Positions 10,242 to 18,419 of a stretch of DNA of 64,000 nucleotides are shown piece by piece; position 1 is the stretch's first letter, and the number at the start of each line of letters is the position of its first letter. A program made the position numbers and the translations under genes. Origin of the DNA: Ensifer sp. IC4062 (GTDB taxonomy: Bacteria; Pseudomonadota; Alphaproteobacteria; Rhizobiales; Rhizobiaceae); the NCBI RefSeq assembly GCF_020193575.1, contig NZ_JADYVD010000010.1:95249-159248 (forward strand), read 5' to 3'. The notes beneath the pieces are model-generated. The model did not search any database, was not told the DNA's origin, and saw only the letters and a program-made list of their open reading frames with translations.

Positions 10242-10925
10242 TCACGGGCGCTTGACCAGGCGGAACACGATTTTGGTCTGGGTGTAGTAGTCGAGCGCGT
10301 CGGCGAAGTCCGGCGTCCAACCATCCTCGATGAATGGAATGAAGCCGTCATATTCGAGCTTGCGACCGGACACGTCGAATCCCGCCTTCGCGAAGGCTCG
10401 TGCGTAGTCCGTGATCGAACGGTCTTGGACGACTGTGTTCGTGCGGTTGGCAACCAGCTCGCGCCATTTCGGCCAGAGCGGATTGTCGGTATGGCAGCCG
10501 GTGACGGCATAGTAGATGCCGCCCGGCTTCAGCGCCTTGAAGATGTCCGCAGCATGCGCGTCGATGTCACCGACGAGATAGATCACCTCGTGGCTGATCG
10601 CGAGATCGAACTCCTCCACCCACCCCTCGAGCGTTCCGCCGACCGCGTGCTGCACGGGAATGTTGCCCTTGAAAGCCTCGGCCTTGGCGATCGACTGCTC
10701 CGCGATGTCGATGCCGAGCGCCTTGCGGAACGGCCTGGTCGCATAGAGATGCCGCAACAGGCCGCCCTGATTGCAACCGAAGTCGAGCACGCTTTTCTCC
10801 GAAAGATCGCGCTCGACGATCAGCTCGATGAGATGCCGCCAGATCGGAGCGTGCCCGTCAGACATCCGGTCCTCGGCATCCGGGTCGACATACCAGGTGG
10901 TGATCGTCTCAAGGGCTTGGCTCAT
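10242..10925 (-). CDS. Class I SAM-dependent methyltransferase
   Basis: 227 residues. The start at 10925 gives MSQALETITTWYVDP (a Met four codons upstream is possible). SAM-binding motif I is VLDFGCNQGGLLRHL (about residues 45-59), followed by GIDIAEQSIAKAE and post-motif LKPGGIYYAVTG. The substrate is unknown. Before the sugar cassette arrived, this gene probably lay immediately downstream of, and convergent with, the siderophore transporter operon. A role linked to siderophore handling is possible but unproven. Confidence 0.85.
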   Translation of the reverse strand: MSQALETITTWYVDPDAEDRMSDGHAPIWRHLIELIVERDLSEKSVLDFGCNQGGLLRHLYATRPFRKALGIDIAEQSIAKAEAFKGNIPVQHAVGGTLEGWVEEFDLAISHEVIYLVGDIDAHAADIFKALKPGGIYYAVTGCHTDNPLWPKWRELVANRTNTVVQDRSITDYARAFAKAGFDVSGRKLEYDGFIPFIEDGWTPDFADALDYYTQTKIVFRLVKRP

Positions 10926-11126
10926 TGCGGTCTCCAACGCGAATCAGGTCCAGCCAATCTCTTAGGCGAGGCAGGGAGATGTGGGTAGACAAAAGAGCAT
11001 CCGAGCCCCATTGCGGACCTCGAACCTTATAGTGCTATCGTCCGAATCGGGTGAGTGTCCTTTGGGTGCGAGGTTGATATCGAACCTGCGGATCGACTGA
11101 TGAAGGCCGCCGGAGCGAGGGGGCGT

Positions 11127-11675
11127 ATGCGGTTTGATAAGTTAGCCAGACAGAAGACCTTGAGCGCCATTGCGATTTTGTTCGCGGCGACGATCATGGC
11201 CGATGATTTGCTCGCACACGAAAAAGAGATAGTTGCCCATTTCAGAAATTTTAATCCCCCGTCCCGGCACACGCAGTTCCGCGGGGTCAAGATAAACATC
11301 TTGTATTCCTGTGTTGAGGCCACCGACGTTTCGCAAAAGGATACATGCGGGCGTGTCCATAGATTTGTGGCATCCCAAGATTCTGTGGTCTTCATTTCAA
11401 GAAAGCACATTAACGCACTGTCATTGAATTTCTTTGTGACGAAATCCGCTCTTCCTAAAGAAAGAATCTGGAAGGAGTTCGATAATTGCTTGTTCAGACG
11501 TGGGCCAAGTTCAGTTGTAGTGTTGAATCCTGGAGGCGATGAAGAGAGCTTTGGAAAGTGCATCCTTGCAACAACGTTGGTACATCTTGGGTTTTCGGTA
11601 GACGACTTCGTCTATCAAGGCCTGAATGTGGCCTCCTTTAAGCGCATCGTGTCTTCGTACACGCTTGAAAACTGA
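11127..11675 (+). CDS. Hypothetical secreted protein
   Basis: 182 residues. The ATG at 11127 was chosen because a GGAGCGAGGGGG stretch precedes it and the first 28 residues read as a signal peptide (MRFDKLARQK, then a hydrophobic run ending DDLLA). Several Cys residues (SCVEATDV, DTCGRV, DNCLF, GKCIL) suggest an exported, possibly disulfide-bonded protein. Composition and codon use look less GC-rich than the neighbours, which suggests acquisition. I do not recognise a family. Confidence 0.55.
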   Translation: MRFDKLARQKTLSAIAILFAATIMADDLLAHEKEIVAHFRNFNPPSRHTQFRGVKINILYSCVEATDVSQKDTCGRVHRFVASQDSVVFISRKHINALSLNFFVTKSALPKERIWKEFDNCLFRRGPSSVVVLNPGGDEESFGKCILATTLVHLGFSVDDFVYQGLNVASFKRIVSSYTLEN

Positions 11676-11907
11676 AAGATTTGATCCCGAGAATAGAACG
11701 ACGTTTTTGATCCTGTGGTCGGGCCTATCGGGGGTGCCCCCGTGTGGCGGTCGTAGTTGACCCATGTGTAACGACGCGCAGCGCGCCATTTCAATCTGCC
11801 TTCCAACCTCTTCGATAATCCTGTGGCGATATCGAAAAGAGGCGGAAAGGAGCGCGGCGCCTCGTTCTGGAATCCGCACCGCTCCCCCCGCTTTGACCGG
11901 CAGAAGC

Positions 11908-12444
11908 CTACACCTCACCATCGTATTCGCCACGTGCCGGGTAGTCGTTTTTGATCACGAAATCCAAAGCTTGCACCATCTCGGTGAAATTCGGTCGCGC
12001 GAACGGCATGGATTGAACGGAGAGCCAATAGACGGTTTGGTCCGGCTTGATCAAAAACACCCCCGGCTCAGAAAACAATGCGGGCTCTTCGATGCCGATC
12101 GAAGTTTTCCCGCGTGAGGCCGAAATATAAAGGCCCCACAACCGTGCCACGCTCAAAGGCAGCCCGTAACCGACACGGAGATGCGCGGCACCAATCTTAT
12201 CTGCCATTTGCCGCGCGCGTTCTTCATCGTCGGAGCTTATCGCAATGGTGCTGACGCCCCTTTCTGCGAAGGATGGCGTCATTCGTTCAAGCTCCTTCAG
12301 ATAGCTGGCGCATACCGGGCAGTGAAGGCCACGGTAGAAGCAGACAAGAGACATGAGTGACGGCGTTTCGCTAGCGAGATCGAACTCTCCGTGATCGAGT
12401 GTTTTCACGGTCAGGCCAGGGGCCGGCATTCTCGGGACTAACAT
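11908..12444 (-). CDS. Peroxiredoxin-like AhpC/TSA family protein
   Basis: 178 residues with a thioredoxin fold. FYRGLHCPVCASYLKEL carries the peroxidatic-type Cys and a second Cys in a CxxC arrangement; VSTIAISSDDEERAR follows, as in peroxiredoxin-like (PRX-like2) proteins. Expected role is reduction of peroxides or organic hydroperoxides in the cytoplasm. It is divergently transcribed from the adjacent AraC-type regulator gene (12536-13303), and the 91-base gap probably holds both promoters. Regulation by that AraC protein is inferred from the arrangement. Confidence 0.85.
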   Translation of the reverse strand: MLVPRMPAPGLTVKTLDHGEFDLASETPSLMSLVCFYRGLHCPVCASYLKELERMTPSFAERGVSTIAISSDDEERARQMADKIGAAHLRVGYGLPLSVARLWGLYISASRGKTSIGIEEPALFSEPGVFLIKPDQTVYWLSVQSMPFARPNFTEMVQALDFVIKNDYPARGEYDGEV

Positions 12445-12535
12445 TGATCAACTCCATTTTGTGTGCCGCCGACGCGTCGCGTTGACGTCGGAGACTCACC
12501 ATCACATACTTGAGGCGATCAATGGTCCGAAAAAC

Positions 12536-13303
12536 ATGATTGAAAGTCTGACGTTTCCTTCAAGGGTGGATCGCCTCTCAGCCTTCTTCGACACGTTCGA
12601 ACTGTCGGCCTCATTGGAACCGGGGCATGCCGGTGACGTTCAAGCGAGGCTGATTGTCGTCGGTGCAACGGGGGGCCCTGCGGAAAGCGTCATCCTTTGC
12701 CTGCGTGGTGAGGCGGATCCCGAGCCGCCAGTTCTAGTGACTGCAACGTTCGATTTCGAGAGTCCGCATAATCCGCTGATGACCGCTTTGCCGGATCAAG
12801 TCCGGGTCGAAGTCGACGACATACCCACCCTCCGCGACACGACAGCCGCTTTCGTGGCTGAGGCATTGGGATCGCGCTGCGGACGGAGCGCGGCCCTCAA
12901 TCGGCTCTGCGAAGTGATGGTCCTGCTTATCTTGCGGTCAGCAATTGATCGCGGGGCCGCCCAGCCTGGGTTGTTGGCGGGCCTCTCCCATCCCGCTCTG
13001 CACCGAGCGCTGGTTGCGATGCACGATGCGCCGGCTCGCGCTTGGAACAACGAAGACCTTGCTGCAGTGGCGGGTATGTCGCGAAGCCATTTCATGGCTC
13101 TTTTTCGCGACGTCGTCGGCGCGACGCCACAGGCCTATCTGACGGGATGGCGCTTGACCATTGCTCGGCGGAAGCTGTCCAAAGGGGCCCGAGTGAAGGC
13201 AGTGGCGCGACAAGTCGGTTTTGCCAGCGCTGCTGCCTTCTCCCGTGCCTACTTCCGAAAATTCGGAGACTGGCCGTCCCTCCACGGCCAGGCGGCCATT
13301 TAG
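12536..13303 (+). CDS. AraC-family transcriptional regulator
   Basis: 255 residues from the ATG at 12536 (MIESLTFPSRVDRLS); the frame extends upstream, but that part is not family-like. The N-terminal half is a cupin-type AraC binding domain (DRLSAFFDTFELSA, HNPLMTALPDQVRV). The C-terminal double HTH spans about residues 155-250: NNEDLAAVAGMSRSHFMALF, GATPQAYLTGWRLTIARRKL, and the second helix pair AVARQVGFASAAAFSRAYFRKFG. It probably controls the divergent peroxiredoxin gene and itself. The ligand is unknown. Confidence 0.9.
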   Translation: MIESLTFPSRVDRLSAFFDTFELSASLEPGHAGDVQARLIVVGATGGPAESVILCLRGEADPEPPVLVTATFDFESPHNPLMTALPDQVRVEVDDIPTLRDTTAAFVAEALGSRCGRSAALNRLCEVMVLLILRSAIDRGAAQPGLLAGLSHPALHRALVAMHDAPARAWNNEDLAAVAGMSRSHFMALFRDVVGATPQAYLTGWRLTIARRKLSKGARVKAVARQVGFASAAAFSRAYFRKFGDWPSLHGQAAI

Positions 13304-13355
13304 ACTCACTCGGCCGAGCCGAGTTGCGAGCAGCGGAATGCTTGGCGTTCTCGTC

Positions 13356-13385
13356 TTGACAGAATTAGGACAATCGTCCTAATTC
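13356..13385 (+). promoter_or_regulatory. Promoter and operator of the tetR-yciI-tag operon
   Basis: A -35 box TTGACA (13356-13361) is followed by a perfect inverted repeat, gaattaggac / gtcctaattc with a 4-base spacer (13362-13385). The repeat fills the -35/-10 spacer and covers the likely -10 TAATTC at 13380-13385. This placement 30 bases upstream of a TetR gene is the classic autorepressor operator. Confidence 0.85.
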
Positions 13386-13414
13386 TCATGCGTCAAACAG
13401 AGCGCCGAAGGTAA

Positions 13415-13996
13415 ATGCCAGCACAGTCAACCCGTGAGCTGATTGTCGAACAGGCGGATGCCCTCTTCTACGAGAGCGGATTCGAGGCCACGTCCTTTGC
13501 TGACATCGCCGCAGCCGTGGGCATCTCGCGCGGGAACTTCTACCACCACTTCAAGACCAAGGACGACATACTGGATGCCGTGATTGCCCGCAGAATGGAG
13601 CGGACACGGGCGATGCTCGACGGCTGGCAGGCCGAGGGGGAAGGTCCGCGCGAGCGCATCCAGTCCTTCATCCATATGCTGATTGCCAACCGCAGTCGGA
13701 TCATGGATTTCGGCTGCCCAGTCGGAACACTTTGCTCTGAACTCGCCAAACTGGACCACGCCGCGCAGGGCCGCGCGACCGAAATCTTCGGCCTGTTCCG
13801 CGACTGGCTGGCCGAACAGATCCGTGCCCTTGGTGCCGTTGACCAGGCGGAAACGCTGGCGCTGCATCTTCTGGCCTGGTCGCAGGGGGTGGCGGTGATG
13901 GCGACCGCCTTCAAGGACGAGGCATTCATCCGCAATGAGGTGGCCGGGATCGAACGCTGGCTGGCATCCCTCCCGGACCTCTCGCAACCTAAATGA
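13415..13996 (+). CDS. TetR/AcrR-family transcriptional regulator
   Basis: 193 residues. The N-terminal HTH reads LFYESGFEATSFADIAAAVGISRGNFYHHFKTKDDIL (about residues 17-53). The C-terminal ligand domain has MDFGCPVGTLCSELAKLD, seen in YcdC/AcrR-like repressors sensing small electrophiles or alcohols. It is the first gene of an operon with a YciI-like protein and a 3-methyladenine glycosylase, so the signal may be an alkylating or reactive compound (inference). A perfect palindrome over its promoter indicates autoregulation. Confidence 0.92.
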   Translation: MPAQSTRELIVEQADALFYESGFEATSFADIAAAVGISRGNFYHHFKTKDDILDAVIARRMERTRAMLDGWQAEGEGPRERIQSFIHMLIANRSRIMDFGCPVGTLCSELAKLDHAAQGRATEIFGLFRDWLAEQIRALGAVDQAETLALHLLAWSQGVAVMATAFKDEAFIRNEVAGIERWLASLPDLSQPK

Positions 13997-14009
13997 TCAA
14001 GGAACACCG

Positions 14010-14303
14010 ATGTTCGTCACTTTCTTGAAATTTGCAGAGAACCGCAGCGCCGCACCGGAATTCATGGCGGCGCATAACGACTGGATCGCGCGAGGCTTCG
14101 CCAATGGCGTGTTCCTCTGTGTCGGCTCGCTCCAGCCCGCCGCCGGCGGCGCGATTATCGCTCATGCGGAAAGTCGTGATGCGTACGATGCGCGCATCGC
14201 TGCCGACCCCTTCGTCGTGCAAGGTGTCGTGACCGCCGAGACCTACGAAATCGACCCGAAGCGCACCGTCCCCGCCCTCGATGTCGCAAAGACCGCCGCA
14301 TGA
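14010..14303 (+). CDS. YciI-family small protein
   Basis: 97 residues. The start at 14010 follows the TetR stop by 13 bases and is preceded by AAGGA. The ferredoxin-like YciI fold shows FVTFLKFAENRSAAPEFMAAHNDWI with the family His, then VGSLQPAAGGAII and ADPFVVQGVV. YciI proteins may be hydrolases or dehalogenase-like enzymes, and the substrate is unknown. Its stop overlaps the tag start by four bases (ATGA), so translation is coupled. Confidence 0.85.
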   Translation: MFVTFLKFAENRSAAPEFMAAHNDWIARGFANGVFLCVGSLQPAAGGAIIAHAESRDAYDARIAADPFVVQGVVTAETYEIDPKRTVPALDVAKTAA

Positions 14304-14908
14304 GCGCGACAACCGTTCCCGGCCCCGACGGTCGCCCTCGTTGTCGCTGGTGCGCCCCCGCGCCAGAGTTCTTCGACTATCACGACCGCGAATGGGGCTT
14401 CCCGGTCGTGGATGACATAAGGCTGTTCGAGAAGCTCTGCCTCGAAAGCTTCCAGTCGGGCTTGAGCTGGCGCACCATTCTTGCCAAGCGCGAGAATTTT
14501 CGCGCCGCTTTCGCCGGGTTCGATTTCCGCAAGGTGGCGCTGTTCGATGAGGCGGATGTGACCAGGTTGCTGGCTGATGCGGGGATCGTCCGTCATCGGG
14601 GCAAGATCGAGGCCGTCATCAACAATGCGGGCTGCGCCTGCGAACTGGTCGAGACGGAAGGCTCCTTGGCGGCATTCGTGTGGCGGTTCGAGCGGTATGA
14701 TGACGGCGGGCGGCCACAAAGCCGATCGACCTCACCCGCCTCCGAAGCACTGTCCAAGGAACTGCGTAAGCGCGGATGGAAATTTGTCGGCCCCACCACT
14801 GTATATGCCTTTATGCAGGCCATGGGATTGATCAACGACCATGCGGAGGATTGTGTCATGCGTGCCGAAGTGGAACAGGCGCGATCGGCTTTGCGTCGAT
14901 TTTCGTGA
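14300..14908 (+). CDS. tag: DNA-3-methyladenine glycosylase I
   Basis: 202 residues. The zinc-snap ligands are visible: RCRWCAPAPEFFDYHDREWG at the N-terminus and INDHAEDCVMR at the C-terminus. FQSGLSWRTILAKRENFRAAFAGFD and GIVRHRGKIEAVINNA are the helix-hairpin regions that bind 3-methyladenine. It excises 3-methyladenine from alkylated DNA in base excision repair. Here it is coupled to YciI under a TetR repressor, which suggests inducible expression in response to a reactive chemical. Length matches the family. Confidence 0.95.
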   Translation: MSATTVPGPDGRPRCRWCAPAPEFFDYHDREWGFPVVDDIRLFEKLCLESFQSGLSWRTILAKRENFRAAFAGFDFRKVALFDEADVTRLLADAGIVRHRGKIEAVINNAGCACELVETEGSLAAFVWRFERYDDGGRPQSRSTSPASEALSKELRKRGWKFVGPTTVYAFMQAMGLINDHAEDCVMRAEVEQARSALRRFS

Positions 14909-14948
14909 TGGATCGCACAGCAGCTTTGAGCTCAATGAAGCCGTTACC

Positions 14949-14985
14949 GCGGCGTCCGATTGGACGCGCGCGCTGTGGCGCATCC
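14949..14985. repeat. RIME-B hairpin fragment
   Basis: A GCGGCGTCC/GGACGCGCGC hairpin with loop gatt. It is the single-palindrome remnant of a RIME-B element just downstream of tag. Confidence 0.5.
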
Positions 14986-15065
14986 GCAAAAACGCCGACG
15001 ACCGCCCCAACGCGGTCGCCTCTGTCTGTCGAGCGCCAGCACGGCAGGGAGATTCCCCTCTGGCG

Positions 15066-15539
15066 TCAGCCGCGCCGGGCGGCCTCGATCGCGGCGACGT
15101 CGATTTTCCCCATCTCCATCATGGCATCGAAGGCGCGCTTTGCTTCGGCGCCGCCAGCGGCAAGCGCGTCAGTCAGCACGCGCGGCGTGATCTGCCAGGA
15201 AATCCCCCACCGGTCCTTGCACCAGCCGCACGCGCTCTCCTGGCCGCCGTTGCCGACGATCGCGTTCCAGTAGCGGTCGGTCTCCTCCTGATCGTCGGTG
15301 GCGATCTGGAACGAGAAGGCTTCGTTATGCGTGAAGATGGGACCGCCATTCAGTCCGACGCAGGGAATGCCCGCGACCGTGAATTCGACGGTCAAAACAT
15401 CGCCCTCCTTGCCTGACGGGTAGTCGCTGGGCGCGCGGTGCACGGCGGTCACCCTGCTGTCCGGAAAGACCTCCGAATAGAAGCGAGCGGCCTCCTCGGC
15501 ATCCTTGTCGAACCAGAGGCAAATCGTGTTCTTCGACAT
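15066..15539 (-). CDS. VOC-superfamily (PhnB/glyoxalase-like) protein
   Basis: 157 residues from the ATG at 15539 (MSKNTICLWFDKDAEEAARFYSEVF), which has an AAAGGAACA site just upstream. The PhnB-type sequence continues GGPIFTHNEAFSFQI, DRYWNAIVGNGGQESACGWCKDRWGISWQITP and FDAMMEMGKIDVAAIEAA. The family is often annotated as 3-demethylubiquinone methyltransferase-like, but the fold is a metal-dependent VOC domain with unknown substrate. It converges on the tag operon. Confidence 0.9.
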   Translation of the reverse strand: MSKNTICLWFDKDAEEAARFYSEVFPDSRVTAVHRAPSDYPSGKEGDVLTVEFTVAGIPCVGLNGGPIFTHNEAFSFQIATDDQEETDRYWNAIVGNGGQESACGWCKDRWGISWQITPRVLTDALAAGGAEAKRAFDAMMEMGKIDVAAIEAARRG

Positions 15540-15771
15540 TGCATGTTCCTTTCGCTTTGAAACAGCTACCCTGCGAAATAGGCAGCGAACCTTTTTTCTC
15601 CACCCCGGACGTGGCTCTGTCGCCAAGTCGCCCTAAGGACGGATGACGCAATCGGTTCCCGACAGGGCAGCGGTGAAATCCTGCAAAGTTTTGCAGCGGG
15701 TCGATTTTTCACGTTCCCTCGGCGTAGGATGGCATGGACAGGATCGTTGACGGGAGCAGACGGAGGCCGAG

Positions 15772-16617
15772 TTGCGGGCGGGTATCATTCTAGTGTCGGC
15801 CGGCCTCGCCGTCGCCGCCGGCACCGTGCTCGCGGACGTCGCGGCACCCGGGCGACAGAGCGCGGCGGACCTGGTGCGGGAACTCGCGGTTCCCGAGGCA
15901 ACCCAGGGGATCGGCGTGGACGCCGATCACTTCTATGCCGTCGACAACCGCATCATCGCCAAGTACGACAAGGCGAGCGGCGAGCGGGTCGCCGTTTTCG
16001 AGGGGCAGAAGGACGGACCGATCAAGCACCTCAACAGCGCCGTCGTGGTCGACGGAGAAATATACGCGGCGCACTCCAACTTTCCCGAATGGCCGGGGGC
16101 CAACTCGGTCGAGGTCTTCGACGCAGCAACGATGCAGCACGTCAAAACCCATGCCCTTCATATCGATCGTGGCTTCCTTACCTGGCTCGATTACCACGAC
16201 GGTTCGTGGTGGGGCGCATTCGCCAATTACAAGCGGTTCCTCGATCGCAGCCCCCTCGCCCATCAAAACAAGGACAAGGCGCAGGTCGTCCGCTTTGGCG
16301 ATGACTGGCGGGTTGCCGAGACCTGGGTTCTGCCGGATGAAGTGCTCGATAAATTCGGCGACATGAGCAATTCGGGCGGGTCCTGGGGCCCCGACGGCAG
16401 GCTCTATCTGACCGGGCACGATGCCGCCGAGGCATATGTGATGGAGCGCCCGGAGGCCGGCTCCGTGCTGAAATGGGTCGCGACGGTGCCACTGAAGAAC
16501 ACTGGCCAAGGCATCGCCTGGGACCGCTCGACGCCGGATGTGCTTTATGGCATCAGCCGCGGCGAAAACCACGCAGACAACCGCGTGGCGGCCAACCGTG
16601 TGGTGCTCGGCCAGTAG
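15772..16617 (+). CDS. Predicted periplasmic beta-propeller protein
   Basis: 281 residues. A TTG start at 15772 is supported by a CGGAGG site six bases upstream and by the signal peptide it produces (residues 1-21, hydrophobic run ending GTVLA). Repeated blade-like segments follow: GIGVDADHFYAVDNRIIAKYDKASGE, VVDGEIYAAHSNFPEWPG, GPDGRLYLTGHDAAEAYVME and GQGIAWDRSTPDVLYGISR, the last a typical closing phrase of YncE/SMP-30-like propellers. No catalytic residues are recognisable. A decayed copy of its 3' end lies at 17738-17902. Confidence 0.75.
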   Translation: MRAGIILVSAGLAVAAGTVLADVAAPGRQSAADLVRELAVPEATQGIGVDADHFYAVDNRIIAKYDKASGERVAVFEGQKDGPIKHLNSAVVVDGEIYAAHSNFPEWPGANSVEVFDAATMQHVKTHALHIDRGFLTWLDYHDGSWWGAFANYKRFLDRSPLAHQNKDKAQVVRFGDDWRVAETWVLPDEVLDKFGDMSNSGGSWGPDGRLYLTGHDAAEAYVMERPEAGSVLKWVATVPLKNTGQGIAWDRSTPDVLYGISRGENHADNRVAANRVVLGQ

Positions 16618-16634
16618 GTCAATCGTGCCCTCTA

Positions 16635-16738
16635 ATGCATGTCGCCTAAAAGTGTGCAGCGGTTTTGGGGCAACGACATGCATAAACAAGGACCTAAAGC
16701 GTGTCGCATGAGTCCGATTGAACGCGACGCGCTTTAGG
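16635..16738. repeat. RIME-A palindromic element, copy 1 (filled site)
   Basis: A 104-base element made of two palindromes, atgcatgtcgcc...gacatgcat and ctaaagcg...cgctttag. Its ends are defined because the decayed copy downstream has tgccctcta joined through ct to gtgttcgg with no element between them (17911-17929). Confidence 0.88.
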
Positions 16739-16873
16739 GTGTTCGCCGGCTACGACCGCACGATAGTGAGCGGAAATTCCACGCAGTTCGCCGGAAGAGC
16801 CGCTTTACGGGCAGAAGCAGCCGCTTGACGGTTTCCGATCCGCTTCGTCATGGTTGCCGGGTGAGGAGCGGGC

Positions 16874-17431
16874 CTAGACAGCATTCAGTTCCATCTCCCA
16901 AAGCTCCGGATAGAGGCTGACAAACCCGCTCGGCGCGATCTGAAGGGTTGCACGGTAGGGACCCTGTGGCGATTCATAGTCGTAGGCATGCTCAGAAACG
17001 CGGCGGTAGACTTGCGGCAGCGGCTCCAGCTTCTCGGAATCCGCATCCATCCATGCGACGGTAATATGCTCAGATTGTCCCCTCCGCAGCGCCATCCGGC
17101 GCAACTGAGGGTGGTTCGTCGCTGGCGTGAACCCGAAGTCGAGGTCTACGAGGTTCTCAACCCCGCTTTGCCTAACCTCGTTGAGAGTCCAGCCCTGTGC
17201 ATCGCGTTGAATCCGACTGCAAACCGCTCTGGCGCCAATGAAACCTTCGATTGATCCGCTCCGCGTGGACCAGTCAGGCCCGAGCTCCAGGGTATAGCGA
17301 ACACACGACGGCTCCCCGTCCCTCAGATAAACGGCTGTCCCTTCGAGCCGCCACCCCGACTCTACCTGAAACAGCCGAGCGGCATCATGGCCAGGGGTGT
17401 AGAGGGTTCTCCAGAGCGCGACTTTGGTCAT
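16874..17431 (-). CDS. Putative glycolipid-binding family protein
   Basis: 185 residues from the ATG at 17431 (MTKVALWRTLYTPGHDAARLFQ). The pattern WRLEGTAVYLRDGEPSCVRYTLELGPDW, DLDFGFTPATNHPQLRR and YRRVSEHAYDYESPQGPYRATLQI...GFVSLYPELWE matches the putative glycolipid-binding (DUF1089-type) family, a beta-barrel fold of cytoplasmic or envelope proteins. Function is not established. The gene lies between the intact beta-propeller gene and its decayed copy, so it may have arrived with the event that produced the duplication. Confidence 0.8.
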   Translation of the reverse strand: MTKVALWRTLYTPGHDAARLFQVESGWRLEGTAVYLRDGEPSCVRYTLELGPDWSTRSGSIEGFIGARAVCSRIQRDAQGWTLNEVRQSGVENLVDLDFGFTPATNHPQLRRMALRRGQSEHITVAWMDADSEKLEPLPQVYRRVSEHAYDYESPQGPYRATLQIAPSGFVSLYPELWEMELNAV

Positions 17432-17737
17432 TTCGCCTCTCCCACAGGGAGTACGCCTTGCCCTTCCAGAGCACCTGGAAGGGCGATGGAAGCAATCGCG
17501 TTGGCGGCCGACGGGAGTTGGACCCAAAACCCGCGTTGCATCCCGCTTGCGGCTTCAGCGAACAAACTATGGCCGAAGGCGTCTTCGTCAATGCCATTCG
17601 CGCAGTGAAGGAAGCGCTCACCTCGAGAGGGGAAGGCTGTGGTGCAAGCGCGCACCACCAAAGGAACGGCGGGGGAACGTGAGGGAACGAAGCGCTTGAC
17701 TGGCTGCGTAGGGTCGATCCTGCCGGTTCACATTCGC

Positions 17738-17902
17738 CGTCGAGGGGCAGAAGGACGGACCAATCAACGGTGCCACTGAAGAACACTGGCCAAGGCATCG
17801 CCTAGGGACCGCTCGACGCCGGATGTGCTTTACGGCATCACCCACGGCGCAAACCACGCGGGCAACCGCGTGGCGGCCAACCGTGTGGTGCTCGGCCAGT
17901 AA
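17738..17902 (+). pseudogene. Decayed partial copy of the beta-propeller gene 3' end
   Basis: Bases 17741-17767 match 15999-16027 and 17768-17902 match 16484-16617 of the intact gene, with the part between deleted. An extra a creates tag in cgcctaggg, so the frame is broken. Homology continues past the stop to about 17985, but the RIME-A element found at that place in the intact locus is absent. Confidence 0.9.
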
Positions 17903-18419
17903 GTAAACGGTGCCCTCTACTGTGTTCGGCTACGGTGAGCGGACATTCCACGCAGTTCGCCGGAAGAGGCACTTTGCGGACTAAGCGGTCACCTCCAAGC
18001 CGATTGCCGAATGACGTGTTTGCGGCCGTTGGCGGACTGGCGGCTTGAGGATCAGCCCTGACGGAAGCGGACTTGGCCAGAGCCATCAAACCAATCGCCA
18101 TCCGCCAGCGAAGGCAGTCTCCAGCGCAGGCAGTCTCCAGCGCAGGCAGCCATGGTACCCCTTCGAGATGCTTGACGGATGCCGCAGCTCGGACTAGAAA
18201 ATGCTATCGCGAAAAGCGACCGCTTACCTTGATCCGCCGATGGCGTGAGTAAGCAGATGGACGAATTGGCGTCCATGCGGTCAAGCACACGTCGGCCCAC
18301 ATTTGGATGTGGGGCGGCCAGCGTCTCCCTAAAACCCGTGCCCGGTATTCTTCGGGCTTTAATGGCCGTTCGGAACGAGCGCCTTGCGGCGTCGCCGGCC
18401 GACGCCTGGAGCCAGCGCT
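17903..18419. other. Intergenic region with duplicated flank, no gene
   Basis: The first 80 bases are the copied downstream flank of the propeller gene, including ttccacgcagttcgccggaa, a word that recurs at 16777 and 22020. The remainder shows an imperfect duplication around gaaggcagtctccagcgcag (about 18110-18150) and otherwise nothing recognisable. The stretch 17432-17737 is likewise without a supported gene. The MFS promoter should lie at the right end. Confidence 0.5.

Noticed and set aside
11764..12117. 117-residue plus-strand frame
   Set aside because: Antisense to the peroxiredoxin-like gene, whose Cys motif and start are clear.
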